The notes below the pieces were generated by a model. That model had not been told where the DNA came from. It worked only from the letters and a program-made list of their open reading frames with translations, and did no database searches. Below, piece by piece: positions 52,338 through 56,873 of a stretch of 56,873 bases of DNA. Source of the stretch: Rhodococcus sp. KRD162 (GTDB lineage Bacteria > Actinomycetota > Actinomycetes > Mycobacteriales > Mycobacteriaceae); assembly GCF_017168335.1 (NCBI RefSeq), contig NZ_JABFAU010000009.1, positions 64,458-121,330 on the forward strand, given 5' to 3'. The position numbers and the translations under genes were made by a program. The number at the start of each line of letters is the position of its first letter. Position 1 is the stretch's first letter.

Positions 52338-52600
52338 TCACGGGATGGCACGTACCGCGGCGTCGAGAGCACCGGGTGTGCTCAGGGCGATCGGTTCGCC
52401 GTTGAGCAGGACTGTGGGAGTGGCGTTGATGGTCTTGAGCACCGACTGGGTGGAGTCGGCCACCCAGTCGGTGTAGTGGCCGCCGGTGATGCAGTCGCCG
52501 GCGGTGTCGGGAACTCCCGCTGCGACAGCGATATCGGTCAGTTGCTCGTCGCTCAGCCCCGAACCGCCTTCGGCGGGCTGCTGCCCGTATACGGCGGCGG
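52338..52600 (-). pseudogene. C-terminal fragment of a DsbA-like protein
   Basis: Minus-strand reading gives YGQQPAEGGSGLSDEQLTDI, then a cysteine-containing GDCITGGHY, and finally the cis-proline loop INATPTVLLNGEPI and a stop at 52338. This is the second half of a DsbA-family (thioredoxin_4) domain. The catalytic CxxC half is missing because similarity ends near 52600. Confidence 0.75.
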
Positions 52601-52733
52601 ATCAGGAGTGTCGCCCGGGGTCCTGCTCGGTCTGGGGTCTGCTCACCGTCGGTGGCGCAGCGAGCCGACAGGGCGAGCACAGGACCAAACCGGGGGCGGA
52701 CTGCACGACCGCCTCCGATTCGGGCGTGTTCGA

Positions 52734-54128
52734 TCAGACTGTTTCGAGGTTGCGTGCGGACCAGGCGGCGTAGCTGCCCTCGAGTTCGACAACTCGGTAG
52801 CCGGCGCGACGCAGGGCGCTGGCTGCGACCGCGTTACGGACGCCGCTCTGGCAGTAGGTCACGATCGGACCGCCCGTGGGCAGTCCGTCGAGGTTCCACA
52901 GCAATCGCCCACCGCTGAGCTGTTCGGAGCCAGGTATGTGGCCGTCGGCGTGTTCGGTTTTGTTGCGCACGTCCAGCACCATTGCCGAGTCGAACGAATC
53001 CAGCTCGTCCGCACCGATCGTCTCGGGTGTCGTCATGGGAAATCCTCGTAGACTTGTGACGTACCCGGTCACCGTATCGATGCCGACCCGCAGCAGGTGA
53101 TCACGTAGCTCGTCGGCGACGGCGCGGTCCTCGGCAAGCACCACCAGTGGAGTGTCCTCTCGTTCGGGGTCGTAGACCCAGGCACCGAACGAGGCTGCCT
53201 TGCCGATACCGGGGATGTTGAGCGCTCCGGGGACAGCGCCGGCGTGCACCTCATATTGGCCGCGGGTGTCGAGGAGGACGACCTCGTCGGAGTCGAGGGC
53301 GCGTGCCAATTCGGTGGAGTCGTACTCGTGCAGTGGAGAGAGTGGCCCGAGAACGACCGGGCCCTGCTTGTTCTGACGCTTCATCCGGCCGAAGTAGGCG
53401 TGTGCATCCGGTTGGCCGTCGAGCATCTCATCGACGAAGCCCTGCTCGTCGTCGCGCTCGACATACCCGGCCCACCAAGCGAAACGACGTTCGTAGCCGA
53501 CGCTGGTCGACGGCAACGCGCCGAGAGCTTTTCCGCAGGCACTGCCCGAACCGTGACCCGGAAAGACCTGGATATGATCTGGCTGCGTGACGAACGACCG
53601 CTTCAGACTGCGGAAGATCTGTTTGGCACCCTCGAAACGGGTGTCGACACCGTCGGCAGCTTCGTCGAGTAGGTCCGGGCGGCCGAGATCACCGGCAAAG
53701 ACGAAGTCGCCCGTCAACATGTATCCCGGAGCATCGGCGAAGGCACCGTCGGTCACCAGGAACGAGAGGTGCTCCGGGGTATGACCGGGCGTGTGAACGG
53801 CTTGCACGGTGATGTTGCCCAGAGCCAGCGTGTCGCCATCGTGGAGGCGTTCGGCCTCGAAGCCGTACTGCCAATCGTCGCCGCCCTCTCCTGAGACGTA
53901 GGTGACCGCCCCGGTGGCCTTGGCCAGCTCGCGAGTGCCGGACAGGTAGTCGGCATGGATATGGGTCTCGGTCACGGCGGTGATGGTCATGCCATGCCGA
54001 TCGGCCAGATCCAGATACACACCGATGTCGCGGCGGGCGTCGACCACCACTGCCTCTCCTTTGGCCTGGCAGCCGATGAAGTATCCGGCTTGGGCGAGGT
54101 CTTCGTCGTAGATGCGTTCGAGAAGCAT
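52734..54128 (-). CDS. Persulfide dioxygenase-rhodanese fusion (CstB-like)
   Basis: A 464-residue protein for detoxifying persulfides and sulfide. Residues about 1-240 form a metallo-beta-lactamase domain with THIHADYLSG (H56, H58, D60), HTPGHTPEHLSF and FPGHGSG binding one iron, as in ETHE1-type persulfide dioxygenases. Two rhodanese domains follow. The first (about 255-350) lacks the catalytic cysteine. The second has it at C426 in VTYCQSGVRNA. The ATG at 54128 follows GGAG. A CstR-type operator lies 54-69 bp upstream, the same logic as cstB in staphylococci, although no cstR gene is in the window. Confidence 0.9.
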   Translation of the reverse strand: MLLERIYDEDLAQAGYFIGCQAKGEAVVVDARRDIGVYLDLADRHGMTITAVTETHIHADYLSGTRELAKATGAVTYVSGEGGDDWQYGFEAERLHDGDTLALGNITVQAVHTPGHTPEHLSFLVTDGAFADAPGYMLTGDFVFAGDLGRPDLLDEAADGVDTRFEGAKQIFRSLKRSFVTQPDHIQVFPGHGSGSACGKALGALPSTSVGYERRFAWWAGYVERDDEQGFVDEMLDGQPDAHAYFGRMKRQNKQGPVVLGPLSPLHEYDSTELARALDSDEVVLLDTRGQYEVHAGAVPGALNIPGIGKAASFGAWVYDPEREDTPLVVLAEDRAVADELRDHLLRVGIDTVTGYVTSLRGFPMTTPETIGADELDSFDSAMVLDVRNKTEHADGHIPGSEQLSGGRLLWNLDGLPTGGPIVTYCQSGVRNAVAASALRRAGYRVVELEGSYAAWSARNLETV

Positions 54129-54181
54129 CGAAATCTCCTTGTCGATCGTGGCGGCGTTCGTATGGGTGTCAAGAATCCACG

Positions 54182-54197
54182 GTACCCCGTGGGGTAT
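54182..54197. promoter_or_regulatory. CsoR/CstR-type operator
   Basis: The sequence contains TACCCC-GT-GGGGTA at 54183-54196, a perfect 6-2-6 repeat of the kind bound by CsoR-family regulators such as persulfide-sensing CstR. It lies upstream of the CstB-like gene on the minus strand. Confidence 0.75.
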
Positions 54198-54457
54198 TTT
54201 TGCAGGTTCTGTGCGTCGAGGCGCACGGTTCCGATTCCTGCGGGGTGGAGGTGAAGTGGGCGGCATTCCACTGGGCGACCAGGGGCATCGCAACCGACTG
54301 ATCCAGCGAGGCGCAACGACTCACAGCGCCACCGCAGCGGTTGCCGACCATCACGTCCTCCTCAGCCGTCCGGCACTCGCCGACTCGGGGCGGACGAGGG
54401 AATTTCATTCCTCCCGAGTGTGACGTTTGTCAGAATTGGCGACTAGCCTCATCCATA
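54198..54457. other. Intergenic stretch upstream of the Cys-rich gene
   Basis: No supportable gene is seen. It probably holds divergent promoters for the CstB-like gene and for the Cys-rich reading frame on the plus strand. Confidence 0.4.
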
Positions 54458-54469
54458 ATGTACGTACAT
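54458..54469. promoter_or_regulatory. Palindrome ATGTACGTACAT
   Basis: A perfect 12-bp palindrome overlapping a CATAAT -10-like element. Its core ATGTACGTAC recurs at 33934-33943 before the Cys/Met-rich peptide gene. A ribosome binding site AAGGAGAGG follows at 54484-54492. Confidence 0.55.
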
Positions 54470-54492
54470 CCGTACGATCAATCAAGGAGAGG

Positions 54493-55001
54493 GTGGCGTA
54501 TACCTCGGCACGTGTCCTTGCACCACCTGCTCGAACGCCGGAATGACCTTCCAACACGACTGCTGTCGATGCAGTGCACCTGGCCTCAATGACCACCAAT
54601 GTCGTGACCACACGGCTCGCGCCCACACCGACGTCAGACCGGATGCGCACCCGCCGCTCGGGGACGCTCACGCTCTGGACTTCCCCGATACATCCTTCGA
54701 CACCATGGTGTGCACGTTCTCGCTCTGCGCCATCCCAGCCCCGGACATCGCGCTCTCGGAAATGTCGCGAGTGCTGCGTCCAGGTGGAACAATGCTCCCC
54801 GCCGATCACGTCGCCTCGTCGATCCGGCCGGTTCGATGGATCCAACGCGCCCTGAAACTGGTGAGCATCCCGATCGGTGGCGTGCACTTTCTGCGACGGT
54901 CCTCGCTCGCGATCACCGGTGACGAGAGCTTCTCCATCGAGGACATCGACCGGTTCACTCTCGGTCTCGTCGAGCGTCTTCACGCCCGAAAGGTGTCCTG
55001 A
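54493..55001 (+). pseudogene. Cys-rich segment joined to truncated methyltransferase
   Basis: After AAGGAGAGG a GTG at 54493 opens a frame that must shift once to enter the frame read from 54507. That frame first encodes a cysteine-rich stretch, GTCPCTTCSNAG then HDCCRCSAPG and HQC, whose spacing resembles bacterial metallothionein-like proteins. It runs in frame into the C-terminal two thirds of a SAM-dependent methyltransferase (GDAHALDFPDTSFDTMVC, VLRPGG, GLVERLHARK). The methyltransferase lacks its SAM-binding DxGxG motif. It looks like a deletion fusion of two genes, one or both inactive. Confidence 0.6.
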
Positions 55002-55029
55002 ACGGGCAGGTACGATGGGCGCGGCACGC

Positions 55030-56695
55030 GCGGCCGACCATATTCCGGTACTTCTGCCTCGACGAACGCGAGAAGCCGCTTCAGCAGTGCATCCGCACGG
55101 TCGTCGAGCGTTGAATCGACGCCACCGAGTAGCTCGTGCGCGTCCCGGCGTGCCTGGGTCCCGTATTCGTAGTATCCGGGGTCGAGTACCGAAGCCGAGG
55201 CGGGCTACGGGACGAGCTGTGCGCTCGGTTGCCGTGCCTGCACCGAGTGGAGTCGGTGCACAGGTACTCGCCCGTCCAGGTGGGCTCGAACGATGTCGGC
55301 GACCGCACGGGACGTGAGTGGGGTCGCAATCAACGGGGTGTGGCCCAACCGGTCGATCGCAGTCGACAGCGGCTGCCGATCGGCCGGATCGACGTACCGG
55401 TCGAATCCGCCGAGTCCGGTACCGCCCACGGCATCGAGAGCATTCGGGTACTCGGATACCGCGTGCGATGGCCCAGCACCTCCAACAAGCGCTGATACAC
55501 CATCCGCGGCGAGATACCCCGCCCCCGTCAGTGCCGGGGGAAGTGACAGTGTGGACGCCGCGGCCTGTGTCGATACGAAGGGCGTCGATCCTTGGATCGG
55601 CGGTGACATTGCAGTGCCGCAGGGCCGCGATCTGGGTGTACGGCAGACCGGTCGAGGCGAAGATCAGGACGCGGGCGTCTCGCCGCGCGAACAGTTCTGA
55701 CGGCCAACCGGATTCGGGGAGGCGGGCGATGATGCCGCCGATCACGGCTGCCAGCTCGTGCAGGCGCGCCGTACGCGCCACGTCCAGCGCAGCCCGAACG
55801 ATCTCCGCGCGCCCCGGAGGGGGTAACAGCTGCCGGGAATGGGTGCCGTCGATCACCGCGATCCGGCGGCGTTGGGTCGTCGACGTAGCGAGGTGCACGT
55901 GGAGGACGCCGCGACGACCTGCAGCCAACGTACCCACGCGCAGACCGGGCAGGATTCGTGACGGCCGGTGAACGGTAGGGCTTTGAAGGCCCCGACGCCG
56001 TCCTGATCGGTCTTCGACGCCCGAATCCGTACGTGCGCACCGTCGAGGCGGTCGCGGCGGACACCGCCGCATTCGAGCGCCACGAGTTCGCTACGACGAA
56101 ATGCGCCGGTATAGCCCATCAGAAGCAGCGCGGTGTCGCGCCGTTTGAGGACCTCCGACGCCCACCCGGTCACACTGAGACGTGCATGATCGACGATGGT
56201 GGTGATGTCGGAGGTCAGCAGCGGTGCGCGTGGATTGCGTGGCCGCTCGCCCGCCGACGCGTAATCCCGCCGAATACTGGCGAGGGTGGCGCGGACCATC
56301 TCGTGCCCGCCCGGGTTGTCGTGTCTGGTAGCGCGGTGGCGGTCGGCGATCGCTGCGACCCATTTGCCGAACGTCGCGGCCGCGTACGCCCGAGTCCCGT
56401 CGACGGTGAGTGTGTCCGCCGCGGCCACGAGATAGGCGGCCACCGTCGCGGGATGCGCCGGTAACGAGATATACCCGGTGGCGGCGCACCAGGTTTCGAA
56501 GCGTCTCCACGCCGAGGCGTAGGCGCGGCGGGTGCCGGTCGAGCGCGATGACGCCATCGACTGCTCGATCCGAGCGGCGACGTCGGGTGGGAGATCCGGA
56601 AACACCGCTGCGGTACCGCCCGGCAAGACAGCCGGAACAATGTTCGAGTCGTCTGCGAGCTGGCGTTCGGTCATGGGCAGGACTGTAGCGGGCAC
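55030..56695 (-). pseudogene. Recombinase gene pair with internal deletion (copy 2)
   Basis: The first 60% of the integrase is intact (56695 to about 55915, from MPATVLPMTERQ through CAWVRWLQVVAA). It then jumps out of frame into the partner protein at QRRRIAVIDGTHS. Compared with copy 1, about 600 bp are missing, including the catalytic His, Arg, His and Tyr. The partner part carries further frameshifts: IDRLGHTPLIATPLTSRAVA is in a different frame from LFARRDARVLIFASTGLPY. The final coiled tail ends near 55030. It cannot make an active recombinase. Confidence 0.88.
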
Positions 56696-56873
56696 CTCCT
56701 ACACATTTATCGAACAGAAACTACGCTCACCTGGCGTTTCCTCAAGGACGGTGCGGGAAGGAAAATTCTCGTCGGTCACCGCACACATAACGTCGGTGAC
56801 TATGACCCCGGCGCGAAAACGGACTTCTCGGCTGACGCCGCGTATGCATCGTCGCGGACAACCCCGCTCCATC
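56696..56873. other. Right edge with recombinase element border, copy 2
   Basis: Contains the conserved border ACGCTCACCTGGCGTTTC and GGTGCGGGAA at about 56731-56758, matching copy 1. Beyond it there is no similarity to the first copy and no supportable gene. Confidence 0.55.

Noticed and set aside
54405..56072. A 555-codon minus-strand frame covering the methyltransferase and recombinase remnants
   Set aside because: Only its middle part (about 55540-55930) corresponds to real recombinase sequence. The rest is shadow frame opposite the methyltransferase fragment and frame-shifted sequence.

Overview
The window is high-GC DNA from an actinobacterium. The gene families (CmtR- and CadC-type ArsR regulators, CtpG-like P-type ATPases, CtaG, CopC/CopD, an IdeR-type iron box, frequent GTG starts, ATGA-coupled operons) fit the Mycobacteriales, most likely a Rhodococcus or Gordonia relative. 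The naming is inference. Recombinases and many broken second copies of genes point to a plasmid or genomic island rather than core chromosome.

Layout. 0-2.8 kb: unknown genes, a serine recombinase with a likely res site, and a VOC protein. 2.9-10.4 kb: mntH, a thiol-redox operon (dsbA, vkor, two tlpA, ccdA), and a divergent CadC-type regulator with a heavy-metal P-type ATPase. 10.8-29.2 kb is the core of the island: System II cytochrome c maturation (ccsB, resB), lipoprotein maturation (lnt, lspA), a Rieske protein, a CDF efflux protein, CopD-CtaG, two M23 peptidases, a BlaI/M56 regulator pair, ctaD, copC, ctaG, DUF305 and DUF3105 proteins and a DUF4229 protein. Eight copies of a 17-bp palindrome, consensus TACTATGNNNCATAGTA, sit at promoters of these genes, so one BlaI-family repressor probably controls them together.

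29.2-34.9 kb: decayed fragments around a DUF1275 gene, a thioredoxin-like gene, a second BlaI/M56 pair and, divergent from it, a 33-residue Cys/Met-rich peptide gene that looks like a metal buffer. 35-38.5 kb: a second metal operon with tight overlaps, cmtR-ctpG-like ATPase-lspA, followed by cadD. 38.8-45.1 kb: an iron-box-controlled operon joining an adenylation-carrier-acyltransferase protein to a ferric-iron ABC transporter. 45.5-56.9 kb: an intact pair of overlapping recombinase-like genes, a deleted second copy of it, a CstB-like metallo-beta-lactamase/rhodanese protein with a CstR-type operator, and broken copies of PepSY, CopD-CtaG, DsbA and methyltransferase genes.

How it fits together (inference): the left half moves metals across the membrane and builds and matures extracytoplasmic proteins that handle copper, heme and thiols. 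Metal-responsive ArsR regulators run the Cd/Pb parts and the first BlaI runs the copper, respiration and envelope part. The right half is largely the wreck of a second, related island, including pieces of lnt, copD-ctaG, mntH, DUF4229, VOC and integrase genes.
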